Positions 37,064 through 46,717 of a stretch of 64,000 nucleotides of DNA are shown here, piece by piece. The translations under genes and the position numbers were made by a program. The notes beneath the pieces were generated by a model. It saw nothing but the letters and a program-made list of their open reading frames with translations. It was not told the origin of the DNA and did no database searches. The stretch lies in assembly GCF_016056305.1 (NCBI RefSeq), contig NZ_JAECZC010000027.1, positions 41,843 to 105,842 of the forward strand. The letters are read 5' to 3'. The stretch's first letter is position 1, and each line of letters opens with the position of its first letter. This DNA comes from Amazonocrinis nigriterrae CENA67. GTDB lineage: Bacteria > Cyanobacteriota > Cyanobacteriia > Cyanobacteriales > Nostocaceae.

Positions 37064-37423
37064 AATCAATCCCCTTTCATACTAGTGATTTTTTTGTAAC
37101 AACGCTTTAATACCTACAATGTAGTCAATTTGTTTTGAGCGATCGCTGCATCTTTTGAATGATTGTTGATCATTCTCTAGAATTAACAGAAATCCTTTAA
37201 AGGATGTATAAAATTAACTACGTGTAGATGAAGATTTAAAAAAATCTTGATTCTCGGTTATTCTTCGTTAACAATTAAGTAACCAATTACGCTTACACGA
37301 GATAATAAGAAATTCCTACTACCCTCAGCTGTAATACCATCGCCCATTACAAAACTTGTTTTGGCTTGGCTTACATAATTCACTCCACAGCCACAGGGTC
37401 AAATTCCATATGCCCTTAAGATT

Positions 37424-40400
37424 ATGAAAACAGCCACCGAATTGCAAGCTCGACTAGAATATTACTACCAGCAAATTAAAACTATTATCCTGGCTCGTCA
37501 GAATCCCATCACTGGTTTACTACCTGCAAGTACAGCCATAACTGCCCACGGCGATTATACAGATGCTTGGGTGAGAGACAATGTTTACAGCATTTTGGCA
37601 GTTTGGGGTTTAGCACTTGCATATCGCAAGATTGATGAAGATAAAGGACGCACCTATGAATTAGAACATAGTGTTACTAAGCTGATGCGGGGATTGCTCT
37701 TTGCTATGATGCGACAAGCGCATAAAGTAGAGCGATTTAAACATACTCAGTCACCCCTAGATGGGTTACACGCCAAATACAATACCTCTACAGGCGACAT
37801 CGTGGTTGGCGATAACGAATGGGGACATTTGCAACTTGATGCCACATCTATATTTTTACTGATGTTGGCAGAAATGACCGCTTCGGGATTGCAAATAATT
37901 TATACGATTGATGAAGTAAATTTTGTACAAAATTTAGTTTATTACATTGGACGAGCTTATCGCACACCAGACTATGGTATTTGGGAACGAGGTAACAAAA
38001 TTAATCATGGGAATGCTGAGTTAAACGCCAGTTCTGTAGGTATGGCAAAAGCCGCCTTAGAAGCTATCAACGGATTAGATTTATTTGGTGTGCGTGGTAG
38101 TCAAGCATCAGTAATTCATGTGTTGCCAGATGAAGTTGCCCGCGCCAGGATTACATTAGAATCGCTATTACCTAGAGAATCTGGATCTAAAGAAATTGAT
38201 GCGGCACTGTTGAGTATTATTAGTTACCCTGCCTTTGCAGTGGAAGATGTGCAATTGTGGGAACGAACGTTTAATGACATTATCAATAAACTCCAAGGCA
38301 GATACGGCTGTAAACGTTTCTTACGCGATGGACATCAAACTGTTTTAGAAGACAGTCATCGCTTGCACTACGAACCTTGGGAACTCAAACAATTTGAACA
38401 TATTGAATGCGAATGGCCTTTATTTTTCACTTATTTAGTTCTCGATGGATTGTTTCGTGACGATAAAAAGCAAGTCCAAAAATACCAAGAACTTTTAGAA
38501 ACATTACTCGTGAAGCGTGATAATTTGGCATTATTACCAGAACTTTATTATGTACCAGCGGAAAATATAGAAGCTGAAAAATTATCACCCCAAAGTCAAG
38601 TCCGCTTACCTAACGAAAATATTCCTTTAGTGTGGGCGCAGAGTTTATATTTTCTCAGTCAAATGTTAAGTGAAGGGTTAATAGCTGTTGGCGATATTGA
38701 CCCTTTGGGAAGATATTTGTGTATAGGCAAAAACCGAGATTCAATGGTACAAATTGCCTTACTAGCTGAAGATGAAGATTTGCAGACAAAACTAGAAATT
38801 CATGGCATCGAAACCCAAACACCCAAACAAGTAGAACCGATTCAAGTCAGAAAAGCTGGGGAACTTTCAGCTATTTTTACTCAAATTGGACGTAATGACA
38901 AACTCGGTTTAACTGGTCGTCCAGTGCGGCGACTGCGGAGTTTGACAACATCGAGAATTTTTCGCATTCACGGCGAGACAATTGTATTTTTACCTTCGTT
39001 TGTAGACTCCCAACAGTTTTATTTAACTCTCGATTACCATTTTTTAGTAGATCAATTTAGAAGTGAACTCGCTTATATTCAAAAGTATTGGAGTGATTTA
39101 GGTCGTCCTACTTTGACTTTCATGTTAACGCACACCATGTTAGAAATTGGTTCTGAAGCATTATTAGAATTAATGCAAGAACTCAAAGATGGAGTTTGTA
39201 ACAATGTGCAAGTAAAATTAGGGCGTTTAAATCAGTTGATGCTGACAGCAGGGATACAAAGAATTGATTTTCTGCAAGAAGGAGATTTTTCTCAATCTTC
39301 GGTGAAAGATGCTGCCCCACATTGCTATTATCTCGGTTATCATCCTGAAAAAAACTGGCGTTTAGGACATACTCAAGAATTCCAAATGGAGTGTGAAACT
39401 AACTTGAGTTTGTTGCTTTCTTCTTTACGTGCATCAGAAAATCTTTATGAACAAATTGAGTTATTGCAGACTTTGACGCGTTTGCAAGGACTAGAATTTA
39501 ATACAGGGTTTGGCGGGCCACAATATCGTGTCACTGTAGCCGATTTACTCGATGAAGTATACACCAAAGCCGGAGATTTAGGTCTTTGGGCTGTTGTACG
39601 TCGGGCTGCGGGTTTGCGACAAATGGTTGATATCGGTTTGTCGGATGCTGTGACGAGTATTTTGGTACAGGGTAAGCAAATTTCTGTGGGTAAAGCTTAT
39701 AGTGAAGCCTCGCTGATAACTGTACCCATGTCTCACAACGAAATCGCCGAGAAAATTAATCATTTTTGTCGTGAAGATATACGCGATCGCGTCCTCACTC
39801 AAGAGATACTAATTTATCTGGGTGTCCTCATCAGATCCCAAAGCGAACTGTTTCGCGGACTACTAACATTGAGAGTCGGCTATCTCATCCTGTTAATAAC
39901 CAGCGAATTAGCACAGGAATTGCATGTCACTCAAGATGAAGCATACGAATACTTGATGGAACTTTCGCCGTTTGAGGTAAAAATGCGCTTGCGTCAGGTA
40001 TTAACTGGTTACACAGGTATGAGTAACTTGTTACGCCAGCAAGAATCATTGCACGTCAAGCAAAAAGAAAGTGATATTGATTGGGTAGTGCTACCCACAA
40101 CTACCGAGGAAATTACAGTTCCACCAGGCGGTTGGCGACGCTATCGCCAAGGCGAGGGGGCGTTAAACCGTGTCCCCAAAGACTTTTTTCAACGAGTTTG
40201 GCTATTGCTAAAACATTGCAAAGGATTGGTGATTGGTGATAAATTAGAACGCCGCAATCGTTTAGATAGCGATTTGATGTTATCGGAAATGACAGCCGGT
40301 GAAAAGAATTTTGCTTTGCGAGTTGAACATTTGTTAAATAAAATTGAGGCTCCAGAATATCGTCAAGTTAATATTGAAGCATTAATGGAATTAAGTGCGA

Positions 40401-40648
40401 TCGCAGCAAAAAATCCCAATCTGCAAATCGAAGAATATATTGTCTTGGATGTGTTAATTGGTCATGCTGTAAGATTAGCATGGTTAGAACATCATCCCGA
40501 ACGAGGCGATCGCTATGATGAAGATAAGGCGAGTGCATGGCGATCGTTCTACAACACCTCTCCTAAAGATTGTGGCAGTTATATCCTGAAGGCGTTCAGG
40601 TTCTTAACAAAATTTGCAGAAGCTAGCACAGCACAATTTCATCGGTGA
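37424..40648 (+). CDS. GH15-family protein (phosphorylase-kinase alpha/beta-like)
   Basis: A 1074-residue cytoplasmic protein. The N-terminal (alpha/alpha)6 barrel carries GH15 features: TGLLPASTAITAHGDYTDAWVRDNVY (about 28-53), NEWGHLQLDATSIFLLMLAEM (about 131-151), YGIWERGNKINHGNAELNASSVGMA (about 184-208), and RDGHQTVLEDSHRLHYEPWELKQF (about 303-326). The arrangement and the long C-terminal part match bacterial homologues of the phosphorylase kinase alpha/beta subunits rather than secreted glucoamylases. The family includes glucan hydrolases, but a regulatory role is also possible. A clear terminator follows the stop. Start ATG chosen without a strong ribosome binding site. Confidence 0.88.
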   Translation: MKTATELQARLEYYYQQIKTIILARQNPITGLLPASTAITAHGDYTDAWVRDNVYSILAVWGLALAYRKIDEDKGRTYELEHSVTKLMRGLLFAMMRQAHKVERFKHTQSPLDGLHAKYNTSTGDIVVGDNEWGHLQLDATSIFLLMLAEMTASGLQIIYTIDEVNFVQNLVYYIGRAYRTPDYGIWERGNKINHGNAELNASSVGMAKAALEAINGLDLFGVRGSQASVIHVLPDEVARARITLESLLPRESGSKEIDAALLSIISYPAFAVEDVQLWERTFNDIINKLQGRYGCKRFLRDGHQTVLEDSHRLHYEPWELKQFEHIECEWPLFFTYLVLDGLFRDDKKQVQKYQELLETLLVKRDNLALLPELYYVPAENIEAEKLSPQSQVRLPNENIPLVWAQSLYFLSQMLSEGLIAVGDIDPLGRYLCIGKNRDSMVQIALLAEDEDLQTKLEIHGIETQTPKQVEPIQVRKAGELSAIFTQIGRNDKLGLTGRPVRRLRSLTTSRIFRIHGETIVFLPSFVDSQQFYLTLDYHFLVDQFRSELAYIQKYWSDLGRPTLTFMLTHTMLEIGSEALLELMQELKDGVCNNVQVKLGRLNQLMLTAGIQRIDFLQEGDFSQSSVKDAAPHCYYLGYHPEKNWRLGHTQEFQMECETNLSLLLSSLRASENLYEQIELLQTLTRLQGLEFNTGFGGPQYRVTVADLLDEVYTKAGDLGLWAVVRRAAGLRQMVDIGLSDAVTSILVQGKQISVGKAYSEASLITVPMSHNEIAEKINHFCREDIRDRVLTQEILIYLGVLIRSQSELFRGLLTLRVGYLILLITSELAQELHVTQDEAYEYLMELSPFEVKMRLRQVLTGYTGMSNLLRQQESLHVKQKESDIDWVVLPTTTEEITVPPGGWRRYRQGEGALNRVPKDFFQRVWLLLKHCKGLVIGDKLERRNRLDSDLMLSEMTAGEKNFALRVEHLLNKIEAPEYRQVNIEALMELSAIAAKNPNLQIEEYIVLDVLIGHAVRLAWLEHHPERGDRYDEDKASAWRSFYNTSPKDCGSYILKAFRFLTKFAEASTAQFHR

Positions 40649-40684
40649 ACGCAATCAAAAGTGATGTGAAGGGATGCGATCGCT

Positions 40685-40722
40685 AAAAAAAACCCATCAT
40701 ATTTATATATGATGGGGTTTTG
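40685..40722 (+). terminator. Rho-independent terminator
   Basis: AAAACCCATCAT and ATGATGGGGTTTT form a stem over an ATTTATAT loop with a T-tract, about 37 nt after the GH15-type gene. It also works on the minus strand. Confidence 0.85.
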
Positions 40723-40877
40723 AGGTTGGTATTAATGTTAAATCAGGTACTGATGGACTGAACTTAATAGATTGATTAAAAAATATCTTTTTTCATCTAA
40801 ACTTTGCTTCTACCTTTAGGGAAATTCTAGATTAATTTTATAAGTGTTTATAGATACAAATAGATGAGAACAGTAAT

Positions 40878-40960
40878 AATATCATGTCCGTGCTTATTAC
40901 TTATTCAAACCTCCCAAGCCCAACCCGCTAAAGCTGTCACGCACCCCCCTTTTATCTTCC
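40878..40960. mobile_element. MITE-like element, copy 3 (partial)
   Basis: AATATCATGTCCGTGCTTATT then ACTTATTCAAACC and CCCAACCCGCTAAAGCT match the left part of the element at 20294-20443. The right half is missing or decayed. Confidence 0.55.
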
Positions 40961-41067
40961 CTTACTGAGACAGGGCTGTTTCATTCGCTGCTGTTTAAAA
41001 TTTGTTGATAATTATAAAATAATTTAATAAATCTGAAAATAAATATTTAATTAATTTTAAATAAATA

Positions 41068-42237
41068 TCATGAAAAGTCTTTCAATATAAGAAAATTTTT
41101 GGAATCAAAACTGATAAAGCCTTGTTTTTCTAATTTACCCATCAATCGTGTAACGGTTACTCTAGTAGTGCAGCAAGCACTAGCAATATCTTCATGAGTA
41201 AAGCGAACACTCAAGCGAGTTCCATTTGACATGCTTTCACCAACTTCCTGTTTCAAAAATTGCAATAGATGGTGCAAGCGGTCTTTTACTCGTCGTCTTC
41301 CACAAATAACTAAAAAAGCTTCTGTCTGCTGTAAACGCTGCTTGATTTTTGGTAAAAAAGTATAGCTTAGTGTTAAAGAAGCTGCTATTTCTCCTACGTG
41401 AATTGACACTAACTCGACATCACATAGGGCTGTCGCTTGGTAGTTGTTTAGAAAAGTTAAACTTGAGCCAAAAACCATTCCTCCTTTTGCCAAACCTACA
41501 AGCACTTCTTCGCCCGTTTCACAGAAGCTACTTAGTTTAACTAAACCCCGACAGACATATAAAATTTCTAGCGGGTTGAGGGAAATATTTTCTCCTTTAG
41601 TATATTTATATATATAGCGATTTTGAGTGAAGTCGCTGTCATGGTTGACTAATGATAATTCTGCTTGCTTCGCTTCAACAATTTTACGCATTATCCAGCG
41701 TAGAGATATTGCATCACCCTGCTGATTGCGGACAATTGCTACTGCCAAGTTTGCATTGAATGACTCACCATCACGTTGCTGGAAGCGTACTATTAATTCT
41801 CTATCTTTGTCAGATTCAGATAGCTGATTCAGGAAGCTGCGAAGATGCTGACGTTCTTCTAAAGGCACAAAGTTAATTAATGCTTTGCCTACCATATACT
41901 GCTTTGAAAGATTGAGTAACCTAGCTGCGGCAAGATTAGCTTCAAAGATTATCCCTTTAGCATTAGTTACTAAATATGCCTCTGGTGCCGACTCGAATAA
42001 ATCCCGATAGTGTTGGCGTTCTGATGCTAACAAAGATTGTATTTCTATTAGTTGCTCATTTTGCTGATACAGTTCATCCACTGCTAAGTGTAAATTTCTT
42101 AAGTTCGTCTGAACTTCCTGAAAAGCTTGTGGCAGAAGTTCTGGCGGAATCCAAGGCAAGATATTAGCAGTTTGGGATAAATCTGCTAAACGCTTGTTCA
42201 ATATTTCTGTACGTCGCAAAAACTTTTCTATGTTCAT
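41068..42237 (-). CDS. PAS-Crp/Fnr fusion transcription regulator
   Basis: 389 residues. N-terminal helix/coiled coil (about 20-72), a PAS domain (about 73-185; RDLFESAPEAYLVTNAKGII, LNLSKQYMVGKALINFVP), a cyclic-nucleotide-binding-type beta barrel of the NtcA/Crp kind (about 205-290; PLEILYVCRGLVKLSSF, GEEVLVGLAKGGMVFGSSL) and a C-terminal winged HTH (about 335-385; FTHEDIASACCTTRVTVTRLMGKLEK). The HTH recognition helix is near that of NtcA (TRVTVTRLL). It should bind DNA in response to a PAS-sensed signal (light, redox or ligand) and perhaps an effector in the barrel. A PAS in front of a Crp unit is uncommon. It is a single gene; its targets are unknown. Confidence 0.9.
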   Translation of the reverse strand: MNIEKFLRRTEILNKRLADLSQTANILPWIPPELLPQAFQEVQTNLRNLHLAVDELYQQNEQLIEIQSLLASERQHYRDLFESAPEAYLVTNAKGIIFEANLAAARLLNLSKQYMVGKALINFVPLEERQHLRSFLNQLSESDKDRELIVRFQQRDGESFNANLAVAIVRNQQGDAISLRWIMRKIVEAKQAELSLVNHDSDFTQNRYIYKYTKGENISLNPLEILYVCRGLVKLSSFCETGEEVLVGLAKGGMVFGSSLTFLNNYQATALCDVELVSIHVGEIAASLTLSYTFLPKIKQRLQQTEAFLVICGRRRVKDRLHHLLQFLKQEVGESMSNGTRLSVRFTHEDIASACCTTRVTVTRLMGKLEKQGFISFDSKNFLILKDFS

Positions 42238-42446
42238 TTGAAATCTTCGTCTTCATGCGTTAGGAACTCTCAAAGATAACAAAATCGGTTAATGTTGACC
42301 TCCAAAAATTACCTTTTTACTCCAAATAGTCTTCCATTTTTACTCTAAATAGTCTTCCATCTACTGAAAATCTAAAGATAGACAAAAATGATGAAATGTT
42401 AAGTTTGCTAGTAACAAGGGATACAAATTTTCAGTACTAGGATTAC

Positions 42447-42599
42447 ACCATCATTGATGTAGCCGCAAGTTTGCTCAAAACAGATGCAGGCAAACAACTA
42501 CTATCAGAAAATAATGGTACTGTAGCAATCACTGAGGATTTAATCAAGCTTGACCCTAACGCTTTTTATACAGAAACATTTGGAAATGAATCTTTATAA
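42447..42599 (+). pseudogene. Gene fragment without start
   Basis: A 50-codon frame reads TIIDVAASLLKTDAGKQLL, then SENNGTVAITEDLIKLDPNA and FYTETFGNESL, which is protein-like. A TAG lies just upstream, with no ATG and no ribosome binding site. The only possible start is the TTG at 42471. Family not recognised; probably a 3' fragment of a decayed gene. Confidence 0.4.
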
Positions 42600-42738
42600 C
42601 TGATGTGACTGGTATTCTCAACGACCTTTTGAATATCGGTAATTTGGTAAAAGCGATCGCTACCCTTGGTTTAAAGCATACAACAAATCTGCAACTATCT
42701 TTAGATAGAGATATTGACAGCCATCAGTCAAAAAATAT

Positions 42739-42790
42739 CCCCTGCATTGAAAGCGAATCTATAAGCAGACAGCAAAGCAGGGGTTTTATT
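42739..42790 (+). terminator. Possible terminator
   Basis: CCCCTGC (42739-42745) pairs with GCAGGGG (42777-42783) and is followed by TTTT; the loop is long (31 nt). Confidence 0.45.
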
Positions 42791-42818
42791 GATATTAAAT
42801 TTTATTTGATTTGAAAAA

Positions 42819-43133
42819 CTATTTAACAGAAACAGCATCAACATCAATGGTGCTTGCTGTGGAGGTAGATCCCTTTGAGTCATTGGTGGCTTGGCTGTCT
42901 ACAGTACCTTTACGAGCCTTCCAACCCTCGATGACTAGTCCAGACACCTCAGAAACTAGTAATGTCAAAAGGAAAACATCATCAATTTGTCCCACAACAG
43001 GTATAAAGTCTGGGGCGATATCAATTGGGCTAGCCAAATAGACCAGTGTTCCTAGAATAACCCACCAACGATACTTGGGATTACGAAGCAAATTGCGATA
43101 CCAGGTATAAAGCGATTGGACTGAAAATTTCAT
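42819..43133 (-). CDS. YkvA family (DUF1232) small membrane protein
   Basis: 104 residues. The DUF1232 core YLASPIDIAPDFIPVVGQIDDVFLL (about 32-56) is intact and hydrophobic, flanked by a basic N-terminus (WYRNLLRNPKYRWWV) and a hydrophilic C-terminus (SQATNDSKGSTSTAS). It is likely an inner-membrane protein. The family's function is unknown. A GGAGGG Shine-Dalgarno supports the start. Single gene. Confidence 0.9.
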   Translation of the reverse strand: MKFSVQSLYTWYRNLLRNPKYRWWVILGTLVYLASPIDIAPDFIPVVGQIDDVFLLTLLVSEVSGLVIEGWKARKGTVDSQATNDSKGSTSTASTIDVDAVSVK

Positions 43134-43438
43134 ACTTTAGCCCTCCAGTTACCTTTAATTTTGACAAATTCTGCTATTAACTTCCGGTGGGAATAACCGT
43201 CCTGGTTAGTCTGGAAGACGCTACTACAGTTGGGAATGGGGAATGGGGAATGGGGCATAGGGTATGGGGCATGGGGCATTAGTCACTAGTCAGTTGTATC
43301 CCCCTATCTCCCCTGCTCAAAAGCTGCTCATCAAATACCTACCGATTCTGCACAAGAGTATGGTAATTGTGCATTAGTCTCTAGAATTAAAATGCTTTAA
43401 GATATTTGCTCTTGGAATCGAGGGAGGAGACTTAAAAA
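43134..43438. other. Divergent intergenic region with STRR
   Basis: About 300 bp between ykvA-type and exbB genes. A GGGAATG/GGGCATG-type STRR occupies about 43233-43280. It is otherwise featureless up to the GGGAGGAG ribosome binding site of exbB. Confidence 0.6.
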
Positions 43439-44203
43439 GTGGATATTCAAAAGTTGTTTTTCGATGGTGGGCCAGTAATGTACCCCTTGCTGGCTCTGTC
43501 AATTTTGTGTGGAAGCGTAATTTTAGAGCGTTTGTGGTTCTGGTTGCGAATATTAACCCAGGAAAAGCAAATAGTCGATCGCGTCCTGGATGCTGCTCAA
43601 GATAATTGGGAAGTAGCTGCAGATATTGCTAAACAAGCAACGGATCAGCCTGTAGGGCGGTTTCTTTATGCCCCCCTAGGTTTGCGAAAAAGCGATGTAG
43701 AAACCTTTCGATTAGCCCTAGAAGCCACAGCAGAAGATGAATTGGCTGGGATGCGGCGTGGTGAGAAACTTTTAGAAGCTGTTATTGCCCTAGCACCACT
43801 GTTAGGATTGTTGGGTACAGTTTCGGGTTTACAACAGTCTTTGGGCAATCTTCAGATTGGAGATTTCGGCACAGCAGCTACAGCCGATGTGCCTGCTGGT
43901 ATTGGCAAAGCTTTAATCACTACCGCAACAGGACTAACGATCGCTATTGTTAGTTTGGTATTTTACCGTTTATTTCAAGGTTTGGTAGTTAACCAAGTCA
44001 AAGTTTTTCGCAAGGCAGGAAATGAGTTGGAATTACTTTACCGTCAATTTCCACCTGACTTTAGCAATAGTACATCAATTGCCCAGGAAACACCACGGCA
44101 AAGCTTTAATCCACCCCGCAAGCGAGGTAAAAACCAGTTTCCCAACCCACCTGCTCCTCCAAATGTATCTGATTCATTAGATCCTGATACTGATTCTCCA
44201 TGA
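43439..44203 (+). CDS. exbB: MotA/TolQ/ExbB proton channel protein
   Basis: 254 residues starting at a GTG with GGGAGGAG upstream. Three membrane helices: about 13-33 (VMYPLLALSILCGSVILERLW), about 116-136 (LLEAVIALAPLLGLLGTVSGL) and about 159-182 (IGKALITTATGLTIAIVSLVFYRL). The A-P-L-L-G-L-L-G-T-V-x-G motif and the G-K-A-L-x-T-T-A-T-G-L motif are the family's proton path. With ExbD it forms an inner-membrane proton-driven motor that energises outer-membrane transport or cell-wall work through TonB. No tonB gene is seen here. The C-terminal 45 residues are Pro/Asn-rich. exbD follows after 169 nt. Confidence 0.92.
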   Translation: MDIQKLFFDGGPVMYPLLALSILCGSVILERLWFWLRILTQEKQIVDRVLDAAQDNWEVAADIAKQATDQPVGRFLYAPLGLRKSDVETFRLALEATAEDELAGMRRGEKLLEAVIALAPLLGLLGTVSGLQQSLGNLQIGDFGTAATADVPAGIGKALITTATGLTIAIVSLVFYRLFQGLVVNQVKVFRKAGNELELLYRQFPPDFSNSTSIAQETPRQSFNPPRKRGKNQFPNPPAPPNVSDSLDPDTDSP

Positions 44204-44218
44204 AGATGCATATAATTT

Positions 44219-44243
44219 GCCTGCGAAGGCAGGCTTTGTTTTT
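44219..44243 (+). terminator. Terminator-like hairpin between exbB and exbD
   Basis: GCCTGC and GCAGGC pair around a GAAG loop (44219-44234), followed by TTTGTTTTT. It starts 15 nt after the exbB stop, so it may reduce read-through into exbD. Confidence 0.65.
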
Positions 44244-44372
44244 GTAGCTACAGCATTTTATGTTGAGGGTATTAATATGCAGCTTCACAGAGAATAGGTG
44301 TAAGTAATAAGTAGGTAGGTGTAAATAAATTAGTCAATAATTTAACCCTAAACCAGGCGTAAGAGTGAAACG

Positions 44373-45068
44373 ATGAAAGTTAATTTACATACCCCAATTG
44401 AAGAAGTTCAAGTTCAACTCATTCCCTTCATTGATGTTATTTTTTGCATTCTGACATTTTTCATTTTGGGAGCTTTACAATTTACGCGGCAACAGGCAAT
44501 TAATGTTGATTTACCCAAAGGCAGTACAGGTACAGGAGCTGGTGCAAATCCCATTGTATATGTTGACCCTCAGGGAAAAACTTACATTGAACAACAGCCT
44601 GTGGAACGGGAAGAATTAGCACAGAGGTTAAAGCTGTATTTTCAACAAAATCCCAATAACATTGTGGTGCTGAATGCCTCACAAACAGCAAGTTACAACG
44701 ATGTAATTCAAATATTGGATTTGCTGCGGCAAGTGGGAGGTAATCGCGTGTCTTTAGGAATTAAACCAGGGCCATCTTCATCACCCACAAACTTACCTAA
44801 CCAGCCTACAGTTCCCTATTTTCCTAATAATCCCGCAGGTGTACCTACACCATATACTCCACCTATTCCAGGAATTAATCCACAAGGCGAGTTTAACCCC
44901 AACTTGCCTTCAACTCCCAATCAATTTCCTTTACCTACAACACCCAATCAACCAACTGGTCAAGGTATTAGTCCTATCAATCCTGGCATTAATCCTGTAG
45001 TTCCTAACCAACAAGCGCCTCAAGTACCTCAAGCACCTGGAAAAACTAATACTAATCCTAAAAGGTGA
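44373..45068 (+). CDS. exbD: ExbD/TolR biopolymer transport protein with Pro-rich tail
   Basis: 231 residues. One membrane helix is at about 14-34 (VQLIPFIDVIFCILTFFILGAL), with the conserved Asp of the ExbD/TolR helix in PFIDVIF (about Asp21) that takes part in proton flow. A periplasmic domain follows to about 132 (VDLPKGSTG, VYVDPQGKTYIEQQPVEREEL, YNDVIQILDLLRQVGG), then a Pro/Asn-rich tail (about 134-231), which is unusual for the family and may span the peptidoglycan. It is paired with the exbB upstream. Start ATG has no strong ribosome binding site. Confidence 0.92.
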   Translation: MKVNLHTPIEEVQVQLIPFIDVIFCILTFFILGALQFTRQQAINVDLPKGSTGTGAGANPIVYVDPQGKTYIEQQPVEREELAQRLKLYFQQNPNNIVVLNASQTASYNDVIQILDLLRQVGGNRVSLGIKPGPSSSPTNLPNQPTVPYFPNNPAGVPTPYTPPIPGINPQGEFNPNLPSTPNQFPLPTTPNQPTGQGISPINPGINPVVPNQQAPQVPQAPGKTNTNPKR

Positions 45069-45469
45069 GGCTGGGGAGCAGGGGAACTCGGGGCCCCCAC
45101 GACCGAAAGGGAGGAGCCACTGCGTTGGACGGGTTCCCCGGCAGCCGCGCAAGTGGCGTTGGGGATTAGGGGCAAAGGGGAGCAGGGGAGCAGGGGAACT
45201 CGGGGCCCCCACGACTGGAGGGAGTGGGAATTAGGGGCAACAGGGGAGCAGGGGAGAAATAAATAATAACCATGCCCCATTCCCAATTCCCCATTCCCAA
45301 TTCCCCATGCCCCATTCCCTAAACCTAAAGATATACGGAATAAATTATGGTCAGAGAAAAAAATCTGCTAATTTACAAATAATTGGTTGAGCTGCAAAGA
45401 TTTTTCTATCGATAGACTGAGTAATTTATTTACCGCCAATCGCCATTTGCGTTTCAGGGGTTATGGCTA
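45069..45469. other. Repeat-rich intergenic region
   Basis: 400 bp holding two copies of the GGGGAACTCGGGGCCCC repeat (45081-45098 and 45193-45210), one GAGGAGCCACTGCG-type repeat (45111-45164) and GGGGAGCA and TTCCCCA STRRs. No gene; open minus-strand frames here are repeat-derived. Confidence 0.7.
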
Positions 45470-45835
45470 ATGAATGAAATTCTAACGCTTTTAATTGTTT
45501 GGATAGTAACGTCTATCAGCTTGTTAATTATTAGCAAGCTGCCTTTGGGAGTTGAAGTTGACAGTCCTCAAAAAGCATTTTTATCTGCGGCAGTTCTTGG
45601 TATTGTTACGGCAATAGTAAGACCCATTTTACGCCTTGTATTTGCCGTACCAAATTTACTCACGTTTGATTTATTAGCCGGCATTTTCACATTTATGATT
45701 GCCGTTGTTTGCTTCAGTATTGCTGCTTGGTTGGTAGAAGGCTTTCGCTTGCGCTTCGGTATTTGGAGTGCTGTGCTAGGCGCGTTTGCACTCACTATCA
45801 TCAACAGCTTAATCTACAAATTATTGGGTGTTTAA
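45470..45835 (+). CDS. Phage holin family (superfamily IV) membrane protein
   Basis: 121 residues, almost wholly hydrophobic, with four predicted membrane helices: LTLLIVWIVTSISLLIISKL, AAVLGIVTAIVRPILRLVFA, FDLLAGIFTFMIAVVCFSIA and WSAVLGAFALTIINSLIYKLL. The arrangement matches the small 4-TM proteins annotated as Mycobacterial-type phage holin family IV, which are widespread in bacteria outside phages. No phage genes are nearby, so a lysis role is not supported; a membrane role of unknown kind is more likely. Confidence 0.85.
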   Translation: MNEILTLLIVWIVTSISLLIISKLPLGVEVDSPQKAFLSAAVLGIVTAIVRPILRLVFAVPNLLTFDLLAGIFTFMIAVVCFSIAAWLVEGFRLRFGIWSAVLGAFALTIINSLIYKLLGV

Positions 45836-45910
45836 AGTTAAGAGTGATGAGATATGAGTTATGAGTTCTTAATAACTCCTAACTCTTAACTCCTAACTCC
45901 TAACTTTGCA

Positions 45911-46618
45911 CTATTCGTTGGCAGTTGGAGGAGCAACTGGCGTACTTGATTGTTGTTTGCGCTGTTCGCGTTTTTTGCGATCTGCTGAAACCATATCTGC
46001 CATTACTATCAGTGCTTGTGCCATCTTGTCTATATTAGAAAGGTATAACTCTAAATCTTTGTTGAGTTTTTCCTCAGATAGCTTTAAGCCAGCAGCGATA
46101 GTTTTCAAAGCCTCAGTACGTTGCTTTTCGTCTTTAACTAATTCTGGATCTGCCAACTCCAACAACGAGAATAAACCAATTGCAAACAAGCGACTGTATT
46201 TAAAGTTAGGATTATTAGCGATCGCTTGCAGTTGTGCTTGCAAGTCAGCATCCCCAACTGAATGATTAGTTTGGCTCAGCCACGCAATTAAATCCCTAGC
46301 TGGTAAACTCTTAGCCAAGTTTTGTAGCCTTTGAGCTTCCTGTCGATAACGTTGCGGATCTTGCTCTACAGCCTGAGATAAAGCGTTAAAAATCGATTCT
46401 TTATCTCGTTCTGGTTGGTAGCCTTGCATGAAGCGGTCAAAAGATGTGACGACGCCCAAGGCATAAATTGGATTGTAGCTAAAATCGACATTTACTGACA
46501 GCAGATGCATTTCCACCATCAATTCTTCCACTACCCGACGATAAATTGTGTTAATCGGTCGGGTGTGAAGGGAATAAAAAGTTCGCTTTGTATCAGAGAC
46601 GGTACGGACGTTATTCAC
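45911..46618 (-). CDS. thf1: Photosystem II biogenesis protein Thf1/Psb29
   Basis: 235 residues with the family's characteristic N-terminus ([21 protein letters not shown]), the [18 protein letters not shown] segment and [23 protein letters not shown]. The helical core runs to about 200, then a coiled, charged C-terminus ([14 protein letters not shown]). Thf1/Psb29 supports photosystem II assembly and repair and the stability of FtsH protease complexes at thylakoids. The start is a GTG (46618). It is divergent from cpcT 170 nt away. The family is confined to oxygenic phototrophs, which helps identify the organism. Confidence 0.96.
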   Translation of the reverse strand: MNNVRTVSDTKRTFYSLHTRPINTIYRRVVEELMVEMHLLSVNVDFSYNPIYALGVVTSFDRFMQGYQPERDKESIFNALSQAVEQDPQRYRQEAQRLQNLAKSLPARDLIAWLSQTNHSVGDADLQAQLQAIANNPNFKYSRLFAIGLFSLLELADPELVKDEKQRTEALKTIAAGLKLSEEKLNKDLELYLSNIDKMAQALIVMADMVSADRKKREQRKQQSSTPVAPPTANE

Positions 46619-46717
46619 AAAGAAAATGTTAAGGGCGACGTTATTTTATTCTCTCCCTTATGGGCTACTTTGCCAAGTTCAGGTTTCCGAACAGAAGCTT
46701 TACTTAAACTAGCAGAA

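Larger units (their letters stand above)
36728..37423. other. Intergenic region holding a terminator, a small ORF and inverted repeats
   Basis: Besides the terminator (36797-36826) and a 44-codon minus-strand ORF (36929-37063), the leader of the next gene has two inverted repeats: GAATGAT/ATCATTC at 37157-37175 and ATCCTTTAAAGGAT at 37192-37205. Both are operator-like in form. The track-length minus-strand frame at 36695-36928 looks like chance. Confidence 0.6.
40649..41067. other. Intergenic between convergent genes
   Basis: It contains the terminator of the GH15-type gene and a partial MITE-like copy. The rest is AT-rich without genes. Confidence 0.6.
42238..42818. other. Intergenic region with gene remnants
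   Basis: 580 bp. It contains a coding-like fragment (42447-42599), a following frame 42605-42814 that I do not trust, and a terminator-like hairpin (42739-42790). Probably the remains of a lost gene. Confidence 0.45.

Noticed and set aside
45470..45835. Evidence of a prophage from the holin-like gene
   Set aside because: No other phage genes nearby; this small membrane family is widespread outside phages.
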